From Paenibacillus lignilyticus (GTDB lineage Bacteria > Bacillota > Bacilli > Paenibacillales > Paenibacillaceae), in assembly GCF_017942085.1 (NCBI RefSeq), contig NZ_JAGKSP010000002.1, positions 248,001 through 312,000 on the forward strand: a DNA stretch of 64,000 nt, read 5' to 3'. A model generated the notes under the pieces. It was not told the origin of the DNA. It saw only the letters and a program-made list of their open reading frames with translations, and did no database searches. Positions 1 to 8,892 of this stretch are shown here, one piece after another. The position numbers and the translations under genes were made by a program. Each line of letters opens with the position of its first letter. Position 1 is the first letter of the stretch.

Positions 1-2
1 GG

Positions 3-1598
3 CATGTGTCCAATGAATATGGCGGCGAATGTTACTGCGATCAATGCGAAATCGCATTCCGCGGCTGGCTGCAGAAGAAATACGGCACGTTGGACAAACT
101 AAACGAACAATGGAATACCCGTTTCTGGGGACATACTTTCTATGAGTGGGACGAAATCGTGCTGCCAAGCGCGCTTTCTGAGCAATGGTCGTATGACAAA
201 ACCTGTTTCCAAGGCATCTCGCTCGACTTTAGCCGTTTCAATTCGGATAGCATGCTCGAGTGCTACAAGCTGGAATATGACGCGATTAAGGCATACACCC
301 CTCATATTCCCGTTACAACGAACTTAATGGGAACCTATAAACAAATTGATTATTTCAAATGGGCCAAGCACATGGACATCATTGCCTGGGATAACTACCC
401 GTCCATGAATACCCCGTCCAGTTACGTTGCGATGACGCATGATCTGATGCGCGGGCTGAAAGGCGGAGCACCGTTTCTGCTGATGGAGCAAACGCCGAGC
501 CAGCAGAACTGGCAAGCGTATAACACGCTCAAACGTCCCGGAATTATGCGCCTCTGGAGCTATCAAGCCGTTGCGCACGGATCCGACAGCGTCATGTTCT
601 TCCAGCTGCGCCGCTCTGTCGGTGCTTGCGAGAAGTATCACGGTGCACTGATTGAGCATGTCGGACATGAGCATACCCGTGTATTCCGCGAATGCGCGCA
701 GCTCGGAGCTGAGCTGTCCGCTATGGGCACGAAGCTGCTTGGATCCAGGCTGCCGAGCCGCATCGCCATTATGTTCGACTGGGAGAATCGCTGGGCCATT
801 GAATATTCGAGCGGCCCGACCGTTGATTTGAAATACGTGGATGAAATTCATAAATACTACCGCGCGTTCTATGAAGGCGGGTATCAAGTGGACATCGTAT
901 CCTTCGAGGACGATCTATCCGCTTATGACATCGTTGTCGCTCCGGTTATGTATATGGTCAAGCCGGGCATGGCTGCTCGAATCGAAGCTTTTGTCAGCGG
1001 CGGCGGGACGTTCGTGACGACATTCTTCAGTGGCATCGTCAATGAGAACGATATTGTCACGTTGGGCGGCTATCCGGGAGAACTACGCCAGCTTCTAGGC
1101 ATTTGGGCTGAAGAAATCGATGCTTTGCTTCCGAGCAGCACCAATTCCATGATCTTGAAAGATACACTCGGTTCGATGCATGGCACGTACCGCTGCAATT
1201 TGCTTTGCGATCTCATCCACAGCGAAGGCGCGGATGTAATCGCCGAATATGGCGAAGATTTCTATGCCGGGATGCCTGTGATTACCCGGAATAAGTTCGG
1301 CAGCGGAGAAGCTTGGTATGTCGCGTCCAGTCCGGATGAACCATTCCTGCAAGGTTTCGCTGATGTATTATGTAAGCAGCATGGTATTGCTCCATTGCCG
1401 GGCAAACAGTCCGGCGTTGAAGTAACACGCAGAGTAATCGATAGTCGGGCTTATCTATTCGTCTTGAACCATAATGCGGATGCCGTCACAATCGAGCTTG
1501 GAACGGAGTCAGGCACCGACCTCATTACCGGGAACACATACGCTGGGCAAGCTGTCATTAATGGCCGCGATGTCCTCATCCTTGAGCAAATTGCTTGA
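3..1598 (+). CDS. Beta-galactosidase, GH42 family (5' end cut by window edge)
   Basis: This is the C-terminal three quarters of a GH42 beta-galactosidase, which hydrolyses terminal beta-D-galactosides. The reading frame is already open at the window start, so the GTG at 6 is not the true start; about 140 to 150 residues of a usual 670 to 690 are missing. The visible part opens with the acid/base motif SNEYGG (Glu near base 15). A CxCxxC cluster follows directly and matches the zinc-binding cysteines of the family. The likely nucleophile Glu is in LLMEQTP (codon 486-488). After it come the trimerisation-type domain and a C-terminal beta domain. No signal peptide can be assessed. The family assignment is firm; the substrate in the cell is inferred. 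Confidence 0.93.
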   Translation, partial: HVSNEYGGECYCDQCEIAFRGWLQKKYGTLDKLNEQWNTRFWGHTFYEWDEIVLPSALSEQWSYDKTCFQGISLDFSRFNSDSMLECYKLEYDAIKAYTPHIPVTTNLMGTYKQIDYFKWAKHMDIIAWDNYPSMNTPSSYVAMTHDLMRGLKGGAPFLLMEQTPSQQNWQAYNTLKRPGIMRLWSYQAVAHGSDSVMFFQLRRSVGACEKYHGALIEHVGHEHTRVFRECAQLGAELSAMGTKLLGSRLPSRIAIMFDWENRWAIEYSSGPTVDLKYVDEIHKYYRAFYEGGYQVDIVSFEDDLSAYDIVVAPVMYMVKPGMAARIEAFVSGGGTFVTTFFSGIVNENDIVTLGGYPGELRQLLGIWAEEIDALLPSSTNSMILKDTLGSMHGTYRCNLLCDLIHSEGADVIAEYGEDFYAGMPVITRNKFGSGEAWYVASSPDEPFLQGFADVLCKQHGIAPLPGKQSGVEVTRRVIDSRAYLFVLNHNADAVTIELGTESGTDLITGNTYAGQAVINGRDVLILEQIA

Positions 1599-1622
1599 TA
1601 TTGCCTTGCTCTCGGGTCGAAT

Positions 1623-1666
1623 AGCTCCTTTCCCCGCTGAACATATTAGTTGGTGTGAAAGGAGCT
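1623..1666 (+). promoter_or_regulatory. Inverted repeat that buries the ribosome site of the CAP gene
   Basis: AGCTCCTTTC at 1623-1632 and GAAAGGAGCT at 1657-1666 form a perfect 10-bp inverted repeat around a 24-nt loop. The right arm contains the only good Shine-Dalgarno sequence (AAAGGAG, 1658-1664) for the gene starting at 1677. No T-run follows, so it does not look like an intrinsic terminator. It may limit translation when transcription reads through from the beta-galactosidase gene. That role is inferred. Confidence 0.55.
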
Positions 1667-1676
1667 GGTTACTCAA

Positions 1677-2513
1677 ATGAAAAGATTTTTCGGTACATTA
1701 TTCGGAATTGTATTAGCTTTTGGTCTTGGCGCTCTTATCTACAACGGAGTATCGGATCGCAACGTTACGCCAAACAACACCTACCACTCCGCAAGCAGAA
1801 CGGACCTTAATCATCAGCGTCTGAGCATCAAATCCAATGATGATCTTCTGCCGCTGAACACAGGTCATAGAATGCTGCGGGCGAATCAGCCTGGCACGTT
1901 GAGAGCCCAGAACACGCAGTTTGGCAATATTCCGTGGTATCAGCTGTATTACGGCGGTACTTGGAATCCGGGCGGCGGCGGCGCGGCGAATCCGGGCACC
2001 GGCTATCCGAACGTTACCTATCCGGGCGGCAACAAGGGATCAGGCAACACCGGAAATACTGGTAACACCGGTAATACCGGAAACGCAGGGAACACTGGTA
2101 ATGCCGGCGGTTCTAATTCAGCGGACAGTTCATCCATCTCGCAGCAAATCCTGCAGCTGGTCAATGCAGAACGGTCGAAGGCCGGCTTGCAGCCGCTGTC
2201 GCTGAATGCATCCTTGTCCAAGGTCGCACAAGCCAAATCCAATGATATGCGCGACAAAGGGTATTTTGACCACAACTCACCAACCTACGGCAGTCCGTTC
2301 GATATGATGAAACAATTCGGCATCAACTACTCCTATGCCGGGGAGAACATTGCAGCAGGTCAGCAAGGTGTTCAAGCCGTAATGACCGCTTGGATGAACA
2401 GCCCGGGTCATCGCGCTAACATCCTCAGTGCTAACTTCACCCAACTGGGCGTCGGTTATGCTCCCGGCGGCAGCATGAGTCCATATTGGACGCAGCAGTT
2501 TATCAAACCTTGA
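1677..2513 (+). CDS. Secreted or membrane-anchored CAP/SCP domain protein (YkwD-like)
   Basis: A 278-residue protein with a hydrophobic N-terminal segment (residues 5-25) that can act as signal or anchor. It is followed by a polar stretch, a Gly/Asn/Thr-rich linker of GNTGNT-type repeats (about 100-145), and a C-terminal CAP domain (about 155-278). The CAP domain keeps the expected His/Glu/His positions (FDHNSP, GENIAAG, NSPGHRANI) and is related to B. subtilis YkwD. Such domains are extracellular; their activity in bacteria is mostly unknown. ATG 1677 follows AAAGGAG by 12 bases. The gene lies 78 bp after the beta-galactosidase and ends in a clear terminator. Confidence 0.88.
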   Translation: MKRFFGTLFGIVLAFGLGALIYNGVSDRNVTPNNTYHSASRTDLNHQRLSIKSNDDLLPLNTGHRMLRANQPGTLRAQNTQFGNIPWYQLYYGGTWNPGGGGAANPGTGYPNVTYPGGNKGSGNTGNTGNTGNTGNAGNTGNAGGSNSADSSSISQQILQLVNAERSKAGLQPLSLNASLSKVAQAKSNDMRDKGYFDHNSPTYGSPFDMMKQFGINYSYAGENIAAGQQGVQAVMTAWMNSPGHRANILSANFTQLGVGYAPGGSMSPYWTQQFIKP

Positions 2514-2527
2514 TCACTTGTTAACAG

Positions 2528-2577
2528 AAAGCTGTCCCAAAGTCTGTCATACGACACTTTGAGACAGCTTTTCTTTT
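2528..2577 (+). terminator. Intrinsic terminator after CAP gene
   Basis: The 16-base arms AAAGCTGTCCCAAAGT (2528-2543) and ACTTTGAGACAGCTTT pair with one G-T wobble, and a T-rich tail follows. It sits 15 bp past the stop codon. Confidence 0.85.
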
Positions 2578-2654
2578 ATTGGAGGAGAATGAAATTTGGT
2601 ACGAACTCACGATTCAAAAACGAAAAACGAAGTTAGTTTGAGGTTACTCTGCGG

Positions 2655-2692
2655 CGTTGGTGGGTTATGGTGATGATGATGGTGGTGGTGGT
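2655..2692 (+). repeat. GGT/GAT trinucleotide tract
   Basis: A low-complexity stretch of GGT and GAT triplets with at least four GG pairs close together, lying between the CAP terminator and the palindromic repeat. A similar GGT-rich tract precedes the related palindrome near 12.4 kb. Confidence 0.6.
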
Positions 2693-2708
2693 TTTATGAT
2701 GAGCTGAA

Positions 2709-2799
2709 ATTCTAACGAATCGTACAGGTCTTATTAAGCACTAGAACGCTCCTTCCTGCTCCATTTTCTATAAATAAGGACCTCACGATTCGTTAGAAT
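2709..2799. repeat. Palindromic intergenic repeat, two inverted copies
   Basis: Two 27-base copies in opposite orientation, 2709-2735 and 2773-2799, share the core ACGATTCGTTAGAAT next to AATAAG-type sequence and differ at only a few positions. Together they can form a long imperfect stem with a loop of about 37 bases. They lie between the convergent CAP and AraC genes. Four more copies of the same family lie at 12462-12646, also between convergent genes. Possible roles are a bidirectional terminator or transcript stabiliser, or a REP/MITE-like element. Confidence 0.8.
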
Positions 2800-2846
2800 A
2801 AAATCTCGACGCGTATCTGGACGGGAAAAGGCGAGTTGAGGGCTCG

Positions 2847-3725
2847 CTAGGAGTTTCGTTTGCTGCGATAATGCCCCGGCGCATCCCCGACTTCTTTCTT
2901 GAACGCTTTCGTAAAATGGTGCACATCGGCAAAACCGCAGTAAGCGGCAATCTCTTCTATTGTATTGTCCGATCCGGTCAACAGCTCTTGCGCATGGTGA
3001 ATGCGCAGCTGGAGCAAGTATCGATGCGGCGAAACGCCAAGCTGCTCCTTGAACTTTGCGCTGAAACGCGATGGCGACAGGCTCGCTCTCGCCGCCATTT
3101 CGCTGACCGTGAGCGGCTCCGCCAAATTCAAGGATAGGAAGGATGTTATCCAATTCATCCGCTGCGGCGCTGCTTTCTCCGTTTGTTTCAGATCCGTATG
3201 ATCCTCCAGAATGGTAAGGATCACTTCCGTCCCTAACGATTGCGCCCGAAGCTGCATCAGCGGATCGCGATGCTGCCAGCATTCCACCATGGCGAGAAAC
3301 TTGTCCCGCAGCGCGATCGGATGTTTCGGCCGCAGTCTAACCGGGATTGTAACGCCATGAAAGTCGTTCAGCCTCGGCTGAATGAGATGGCTGTACGGCT
3401 CCAAATCGATTTGACCGCTGCGCGTCGGAAATCGCTCTTCCCTAAATGAATCGTAGAAGAAGTCCATATGGGCAAAAGGCGTAATCGTATTCGTTTTCCC
3501 TTCCAGCACATTCAAGCTCTTCGGTTGGATCAGACAAAAATCGCCTCGTCGAAACTCATAGGGGATTCCGTCTACTTGAAACACGCACTCCCCTTCTTGA
3601 AAATAAACGAGCAAATAATCAAGCAATCTCCGTTCCGCGGATAACCACGGCTTTCGAACGGCATAATCGCTCTCTCGGATATAGGGAACAATCGGCTGTT
3701 TCTCCATCATTTCAGATAGGTACAT
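2847..3725 (-). CDS. AraC-family transcriptional regulator
   Basis: A 292-residue cytoplasmic regulator: an N-terminal cupin-like sensing domain (about 30-150) and a C-terminal AraC double helix-turn-helix (about 190-290). The end carries the family signature IEEIAAYCGFADVHHFTKAF. ATG 3725 is preceded by AAGGAG at 9 bases. It is divergent from the PhyH-type gene at 3886, with about 160 bp between them, so it probably controls that gene and itself. The ligand is unknown, but sugar sensing is usual for this architecture. Confidence 0.9.
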   Translation of the reverse strand: MYLSEMMEKQPIVPYIRESDYAVRKPWLSAERRLLDYLLVYFQEGECVFQVDGIPYEFRRGDFCLIQPKSLNVLEGKTNTITPFAHMDFFYDSFREERFPTRSGQIDLEPYSHLIQPRLNDFHGVTIPVRLRPKHPIALRDKFLAMVECWQHRDPLMQLRAQSLGTEVILTILEDHTDLKQTEKAAPQRMNWITSFLSLNLAEPLTVSEMAARASLSPSRFSAKFKEQLGVSPHRYLLQLRIHHAQELLTGSDNTIEEIAAYCGFADVHHFTKAFKKEVGDAPGHYRSKRNS

Positions 3726-3843
3726 GGGTACAAGCTCCTTGGCCGCAAGCGGGTATGATTTGCTTTTATTATATACGAGTCGCAGTTGTTTTTGACAAAA
3801 TAATTGAGAGATCGAAACAAAGTCAGAGGCAAGAACCTTGCTT

Positions 3844-3849
3844 TATAAT
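3844..3849 (+). promoter_or_regulatory. Candidate -10 box for the PhyH-type gene
   Basis: A perfect TATAAT lies 36 bases before the start codon at 3886, but the position for a -35 box (3821-3826, AGTCAG) matches poorly. A perfect -10 with a weak -35 fits activation by the divergent AraC regulator. This is an inference from sequence only. Confidence 0.4.
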
Positions 3850-3885
3850 AGAAGCATCTTAGCAGTACTAAGGAGATTAGATGAT

Positions 3886-4728
3886 ATGAGCGCAACCAAT
3901 CCATCCAACCTCGCTGAGCTTCCTCAGCTTGACAGCGATTATACGTTGACAGCAGAACAAACCGCTTCCTATCAGAAGAACGGGCATATCCTTCTGAAGG
4001 GCATTGTAACGCCGGAAGAAATGAGCTTCTACGAGCCGCTTATCGAACAAACCGTGCGTCAGCATAATTACAATACGAAACCGGTAGAAGAACGCGATAC
4101 GTACGGCAAAGCATTCATTCAAATTTGCAACCTATGGCAAATGAATGAAGGCATTGAACGTTTCGTCCTGGCACGCCGTTTCGCCAAAATCGCGGCCGAG
4201 CTTATGGGCGTCGATGGCGTTCGGATCTATCACGATCAAGCGTTGTTCAAAGAACCGGGCGGCGGTCATACGCCATGGCATCAAGACCAAGTCTATTGGC
4301 CGCTCGAAACGCCGAACACCATTACGCTCTGGATGCCGCTTGTCCCGATTTCCGAAGAAGTCGGCTCGATGACGTTCGTAGACGGATCGCATACATCCGG
4401 CTACATGAGCCGCCAATTCATCTCCGATGAATCGCATAAGACGCTCGGTTCTTACATTGAAGGCAAAGGCCTTTCGAAAACAAACTACGGCGCGATGTCC
4501 GCTGGCGATGCGACCTTCCATGCCGGCTGGACGCTGCATTCCGCACCGGGCAATCCAACAGGTACGATGCGCGAAGTCATGACAATCATCTATGTCGCAG
4601 ACGGCGTTAATACGATGGCAAATCCGGACAGCAGTGCACGCGAATCCGATTTGAAGACGTGGTTCCCGGGCGTTAAAGCAGGCGAGCCTGCAGTTTCCCC
4701 CCTCAATCCTCTCGTGTATAAGAAGTAA
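3886..4728 (+). CDS. Phytanoyl-CoA dioxygenase (PhyH) family protein
   Basis: A 280-residue Fe(II)/2-oxoglutarate-dependent oxygenase of the PhyH family. The iron ligands are visible as the HQD motif in PWHQDQVYW and a distal His in LHSAPGN, with an Arg shortly after (TMREV) suited to bind 2-oxoglutarate. ATG 3886 is chosen because AAGGAG lies 10 bases upstream; the open frame reaches back to a TTG at 3838 without a ribosome site. Bacterial members hydroxylate varied small molecules, and the substrate here cannot be told. It is divergently paired with an AraC regulator and ends in a bidirectional terminator. Confidence 0.88.
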   Translation: MSATNPSNLAELPQLDSDYTLTAEQTASYQKNGHILLKGIVTPEEMSFYEPLIEQTVRQHNYNTKPVEERDTYGKAFIQICNLWQMNEGIERFVLARRFAKIAAELMGVDGVRIYHDQALFKEPGGGHTPWHQDQVYWPLETPNTITLWMPLVPISEEVGSMTFVDGSHTSGYMSRQFISDESHKTLGSYIEGKGLSKTNYGAMSAGDATFHAGWTLHSAPGNPTGTMREVMTIIYVADGVNTMANPDSSARESDLKTWFPGVKAGEPAVSPLNPLVYKK

Positions 4729-4731
4729 TTG

Positions 4732-4778
4732 AAAAGGCTAGCCCTCATGCATCGTTGCGATGCCGGGGCTAGCCTTTT
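4732..4778. terminator. Bidirectional terminator between PhyH and GH38 genes
   Basis: AAAAGGCTAGCCC and GGGCTAGCCTTTT form a 13-bp stem, with A-rich sequence on the left and T-rich on the right. It can therefore stop transcription from both convergent genes. Confidence 0.85.
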
Positions 4779-4791
4779 ATGATGAGTACGT

Positions 4792-7629
4792 TTAGAAATC
4801 GATGCGTACGGCCGTAAGTGAATAAGGCGCTACTTCCACATTCAGCCGATCGCCCGCAAGCGCAACGGAATGATCGCCCGGAATCAGGTTCTCGTTCACG
4901 TCGACCGCGTAAGCTCTTACAGCGCCTTGGAAGAGCTTAAACGAAGCCGTCGTACGCTTGCCATCCGCTTCGTACAACCGAATAATCCAGCTCGCCCCGC
5001 TATTTCCTTCCGGGACCTTAATCGCCGATACGGCAACCGTATCATCCAATTGCTCGATATACCCCGCATCAGCAGGCTTTGACCCTGACCGCTTCGTGCC
5101 TGACAGGACATTCATCGGGTGATTCAGCCGGTATGCCTGTTCAATGACGTCGCGGCTCGACGCCGTTGCTTCCGCCAAACAAACGGACAGCTTGATCCGA
5201 TGGTGATTGCCAAGCTCCGGATAAGGATCGGGTTCATACGAACCGCGAATGAGCGAGACGGACATCGAATTATCCGTTCCACGGAAACCGTACTTGTTGC
5301 CGGTCACGATGAACAAGGATGGCTTATTGTCATGATCAGCGCGCAATGCCTGCACAAAGCTGTTGCCCGGTAATTCGATATCCCTGTCTTCACGGACAAT
5401 CGTCCCGAACGGAACATCATATTTATAGGTTTCGCTCGTATAGCCAACCGGAAAATAAAACTGCAGCTGCGGAATACCAACCTCTCTGCTGCCCGCTTCC
5501 TGCCAGTCGCATTCTACATGGTAATCGAGGCTTCTGCTCCCTGCATCCAGTGAAACCGTGACGTGAAGCGATGAAGAAGTTTTGAACTTCATCCCATAGC
5601 TGATCGTTTGCCGCAGATCGCCGGAGACCGTCTTCTTCAAGATAACCCGCTCATGAAGGCTGTCGATTTGCATAAATCGCCCGACCCACCAGGCCGCCAT
5701 CCCTTTGCTCGGATCCTCCTGAATAAGTCGGAATAACCCTGCCGGTCTGGCCGGATCAATCAGTTCCTCACCGGTTCGCTTGTCGGTCAAGGAGATGACA
5801 GACGCATCTCTCGGATCAAAAACAGCCCGCACAAATTCATTTTCGAGCGAGTAATCCTCATCCCGGTCAACCCGCGGATCACCAATGACGATTTGCGAGG
5901 AGTATCCGTCTCCTTCGGAAACAATCAGGGTACCGTAGCCGCAAGCCGGCACCTTCACTTGCGCAAGCAATCGCAAGTAATCATGCGACCAATAGGCATT
6001 TCGACCGCTATCCAGCACCTGGCTTGGCACGATCTCGCCTGCAGCCGTCTTCACGACAATCGACTTCATCGGGCTCTTCCAATCCCAGAGCAGAATCTCG
6101 ACCGTTTCCTCCCTCGTTTGAAGGGAAGAATTAAAGATATGAACGATCCGATTGCTTCCGGCTCCTCGTTCTACCTGCGTAATCTTGAAATCGCGAGTCC
6201 CAAAGCCGACACCCGCACCTTGCGCCGTATTTGCAGCTGTATGGCCGATTTCAATCTCCGATGTATCGATATCGGACGCGATGCGTTCAAGCGCGAGCTT
6301 TCGGTTCGTTCCGGCAATCGCCATCGTATTCTGAAACAACCCCAGCGCGTGCTCGCGTGTTTCGATAACGCCGGAGCCCGGCAGAATATCATGGAACTGA
6401 TTAAACATGACACCGCGCCACGCTTCCTCGTAAGATGCTCCCGGGTAAACGGCTCCATGTGCTGCTGCGGCTACCGAACTGAACATTTCTGCTTCGTTAA
6501 GCGTTGCTTCCGAGACTCGATTCGCGTTTTTAATGCGCGTCTGGGACGTGTAACAACCTGTGAAGACGACATTCAGCTCGCCTTTCACTACCGGCAGCCG
6601 ATCCTTGATCCGCTCCGCTTCTTTGAAATAATCCGCATAACCGCCGAAACGTATCGTTGGGCAAATCGGCCATTCCTGCATCGCCCGCAGACGGTTCAAG
6701 TCACGTCTGGTCGGCCCGCCGCCATGATCTCCTACTCCATATACATACAGGTAACAGTTCAAGCCGGTTTTCCGACAGATGTCCGGTACATAAGACGTGA
6801 AAACAGGACGTACAAAATCGTTGTACCAGGTCAGCTCACGGTAGACGATGACCGACTTACCTGACGGGCCTTCCCAGCGGGTAAGCGGATCTCCTTCAGC
6901 GCCCCGGCAATGGTAGTAATAGTTCACGCCGCCATTCGATAATATTTCCGGCACCTGCAAGCTATGTCCGAACGTATCGGGCTCGAAATCCAAATTTAAG
7001 CTGTCAGGCTCAATAGCAAACAATTGGCTAAGATAGCGTTTCGTGTAAAGAATATGCCTTGCCAGGCTCTCGCCGCTTGGCATGTTCTTGTCCGCTTCCA
7101 CCCAGTGCGAGGCTGTAATTTCCCAGCGCCCTTCGGTTACTCGCTGTTTAATCTCCTCCAGCATTGCAGGTGCATACTGCTCAATAATGCGATAAATCGA
7201 TGCCTGCGATTGGGAAAACGTAAACTCCGGATACTCCTCCATCAGATTGAGCATCGTACGGAACGTATCAATCGTGACGGAAACCGTCTCATCCCAACCC
7301 CACATCCAGTTCATATCGATATGCGCATGGGATACTGCAATAACGTCGTAACTCTTCGCATCCGCAGCCAAGCTTTCCAGCATGCGCTCTGCCTCAAGCG
7401 CTGCTTGCTTTACGATGGCTCCATCCTCCGCGATGCGCTGTTCTATGTAATCAAGCGTAGTTGCGATCACCGCATCATACTTTTGTCCATTCACCTTCGA
7501 CAGCTCCTGAGCGAATACCAGCTGCGAGAGAATGCGATCATTCCATTCATTGCGTCCGCTAAATTCGAGATCATCCCAATAAGATTGCGGTTCAGGTCCG
7601 ATAAGTCGTCTAATTCTCGTTTCGTTCAT
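4792..7629 (-). CDS. Alpha-mannosidase, GH38 family
   Basis: A 945-residue retaining alpha-mannosidase-type enzyme, likely cytoplasmic as no signal peptide is seen. The N-terminal catalytic domain has the metal-binding SHAHIDMNWMWG motif (His/Asp near 101-105) and the nucleophile motif EPDTFGHS (Asp near 218). The middle three-helix and C-terminal beta-sandwich domains complete the usual GH38 order. ATG 7629 with AAAGGA 8 bases upstream is preferred to a TTG two codons earlier. It would release mannose from alpha-mannosides such as plant or fungal glycans. It is apparently transcribed alone, with terminators on both sides. Confidence 0.93.
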   Translation of the reverse strand: MNETRIRRLIGPEPQSYWDDLEFSGRNEWNDRILSQLVFAQELSKVNGQKYDAVIATTLDYIEQRIAEDGAIVKQAALEAERMLESLAADAKSYDVIAVSHAHIDMNWMWGWDETVSVTIDTFRTMLNLMEEYPEFTFSQSQASIYRIIEQYAPAMLEEIKQRVTEGRWEITASHWVEADKNMPSGESLARHILYTKRYLSQLFAIEPDSLNLDFEPDTFGHSLQVPEILSNGGVNYYYHCRGAEGDPLTRWEGPSGKSVIVYRELTWYNDFVRPVFTSYVPDICRKTGLNCYLYVYGVGDHGGGPTRRDLNRLRAMQEWPICPTIRFGGYADYFKEAERIKDRLPVVKGELNVVFTGCYTSQTRIKNANRVSEATLNEAEMFSSVAAAAHGAVYPGASYEEAWRGVMFNQFHDILPGSGVIETREHALGLFQNTMAIAGTNRKLALERIASDIDTSEIEIGHTAANTAQGAGVGFGTRDFKITQVERGAGSNRIVHIFNSSLQTREETVEILLWDWKSPMKSIVVKTAAGEIVPSQVLDSGRNAYWSHDYLRLLAQVKVPACGYGTLIVSEGDGYSSQIVIGDPRVDRDEDYSLENEFVRAVFDPRDASVISLTDKRTGEELIDPARPAGLFRLIQEDPSKGMAAWWVGRFMQIDSLHERVILKKTVSGDLRQTISYGMKFKTSSSLHVTVSLDAGSRSLDYHVECDWQEAGSREVGIPQLQFYFPVGYTSETYKYDVPFGTIVREDRDIELPGNSFVQALRADHDNKPSLFIVTGNKYGFRGTDNSMSVSLIRGSYEPDPYPELGNHHRIKLSVCLAEATASSRDVIEQAYRLNHPMNVLSGTKRSGSKPADAGYIEQLDDTVAVSAIKVPEGNSGASWIIRLYEADGKRTTASFKLFQGAVRAYAVDVNENLIPGDHSVALAGDRLNVEVAPYSLTAVRIDF

Positions 7630-7765
7630 ATTCAATTCCTTTCCTCTCTGAATCGGATTTGAAGAAAATCAGCACAAACGGCACAAGCTTAGCATAGCGT
7701 TCCAAGTCCATGCCCACAATAAGGAATTTTTAAATTATGATGAGGTAATCTTAGCGTGTCAGAAC

Positions 7766-7824
7766 GAAAAAATGACCCGCAAGCAGTCACTTTGAATGTT
7801 CAAGTGTGCTGCCTGCGGGTCATC
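7766..7824 (-). terminator. Terminator after the oxidoreductase gene
   Basis: A long stem built on GATGACCCGCA/TGCGGGTCAT with an imperfect inner stem, followed on the minus strand by a T-run. It closes the isomerase-oxidoreductase operon. Confidence 0.85.
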
Positions 7825-7844
7825 GTAGTTGTGTAAGAAACGTA

Positions 7845-8864
7845 TTAGAGGGAAATCACGCGGCCTGTCGCTTGCGATTCGAATGCAGCCAGGATGACGG
7901 CAAGCGATTTGCGACCTTCTTCGCCGGAGATGCTTGGTTTGGTGTTTGTCAGAAGCGATTCGATGAACGCATCGACAACGCCGCTTGTTTCTTGTTTATC
8001 GTTTGTGCTGATGGCACCTACGTTGTAACGTTCAACCGTGCCGTTGCGAAGCTCGACGATGATTTGATCCTTCGGATCCGTGCCGATCTTCATAACGCCG
8101 TTCTCGCACCAGAATACAGTGGAGTTGTCTTCGCCTTTGTAGTACGTCCAGCTCGCCACAAGCGTGCCGATTGCGCCGCTTTTCATACGAAGCAAGCAAG
8201 TCGCGTTATCGTCAACATCCGTACCTTCTTTATCAAGCGTACCGATATAGCCCGTAACTTGCGCAACTTCATCGTCAAGCAGGTAACGGATCAAATCGGA
8301 TTTGTGCACGCCCAGGTCGCCCATAGCGCCCATGATTGCTTCTTCTTTACGGAAGAACCAGCTGCCTTTGCCGTCTACGCTCCAGCCTTCAGGACCGGGA
8401 TGGCCGAAGGAGGTGCGAAACGTCAATACACGGCCAAGCGCGCCGCTTTGCAGAAGCTGCTTTGCTTTCACGTGCGGAGGCATCAAGCGTTGATTGTGGC
8501 CAACCATTAAATAAACGCCGTTCTTGCTTGCAGCTTCGATCATCGCTGCTGCTTCTTCGTCCGTGGAAGCCATCGGCTTCTCCACAAGGACGTGAGCGCC
8601 TGCATTAGCAGCCGCGATCGTTACCGGTGCATGCAGATAGTTCGGTGTGCAAACGCTGACGGCTTCCGGTTTAATCACGCTGAGCATTTCTTCATAGCTT
8701 GCGAATGCTTTCGCATTGTATTTCTCTGCAAATTCTTCTGCGCGTTCGATTACAGGATCTACGAATGCAACGAACTCTACGTTCGGATTAGCTGCATATT
8801 CGGGAATATGACGGCGCTGAGCGATCGCACCGCAGCCTACAACGGCTACTTTAATTTTCTTCAT
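7845..8864 (-). CDS. Gfo/Idh/MocA family NAD(P)-dependent oxidoreductase
   Basis: A 339-residue sugar or inositol dehydrogenase-like enzyme. The N-terminal Rossmann fold starts with VVGCGAIAQ (residues 8-16), the family motif EKPMA is near residue 95, and the C-terminal alpha/beta domain is complete. The ribosome site is AAAGGGAGAG before ATG 8864. It is the second gene of a two-gene operon, 28 bp after the isomerase/epimerase gene. The pair probably oxidises and rearranges a sugar or polyol; the substrate is unknown. A second pair of the same two families occurs at 52.6-54.6 kb. Confidence 0.9.
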   Translation of the reverse strand: MKKIKVAVVGCGAIAQRRHIPEYAANPNVEFVAFVDPVIERAEEFAEKYNAKAFASYEEMLSVIKPEAVSVCTPNYLHAPVTIAAANAGAHVLVEKPMASTDEEAAAMIEAASKNGVYLMVGHNQRLMPPHVKAKQLLQSGALGRVLTFRTSFGHPGPEGWSVDGKGSWFFRKEEAIMGAMGDLGVHKSDLIRYLLDDEVAQVTGYIGTLDKEGTDVDDNATCLLRMKSGAIGTLVASWTYYKGEDNSTVFWCENGVMKIGTDPKDQIIVELRNGTVERYNVGAISTNDKQETSGVVDAFIESLLTNTKPSISGEEGRKSLAVILAAFESQATGRVISL

Positions 8865-8892
8865 GTTCGGTAACTCTCCCTTTGATCAATAA

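Noticed and set aside
6..8. GTG as the start of the beta-galactosidase
   Set aside because: The frame is open to the window edge and the residues before it continue the GH42 motif, so the gene starts outside the window.
2612..2632. Further copy of the palindromic repeat (ACTCACGATTC)
   Set aside because: Only about ten bases match and the rest of the unit is missing; it may be chance or a decayed remnant.
2709..2799. Insertion sequence or MITE with terminal repeats
   Set aside because: There is no transposase, and no target-site duplication could be recognised; it was kept as a palindromic repeat of unknown origin.
5893..6864. Long plus-strand frame inside the alpha-mannosidase gene
   Set aside because: It is the antisense of a strongly conserved GH38 domain and has the Arg/Cys/His-rich look of shadow frames.
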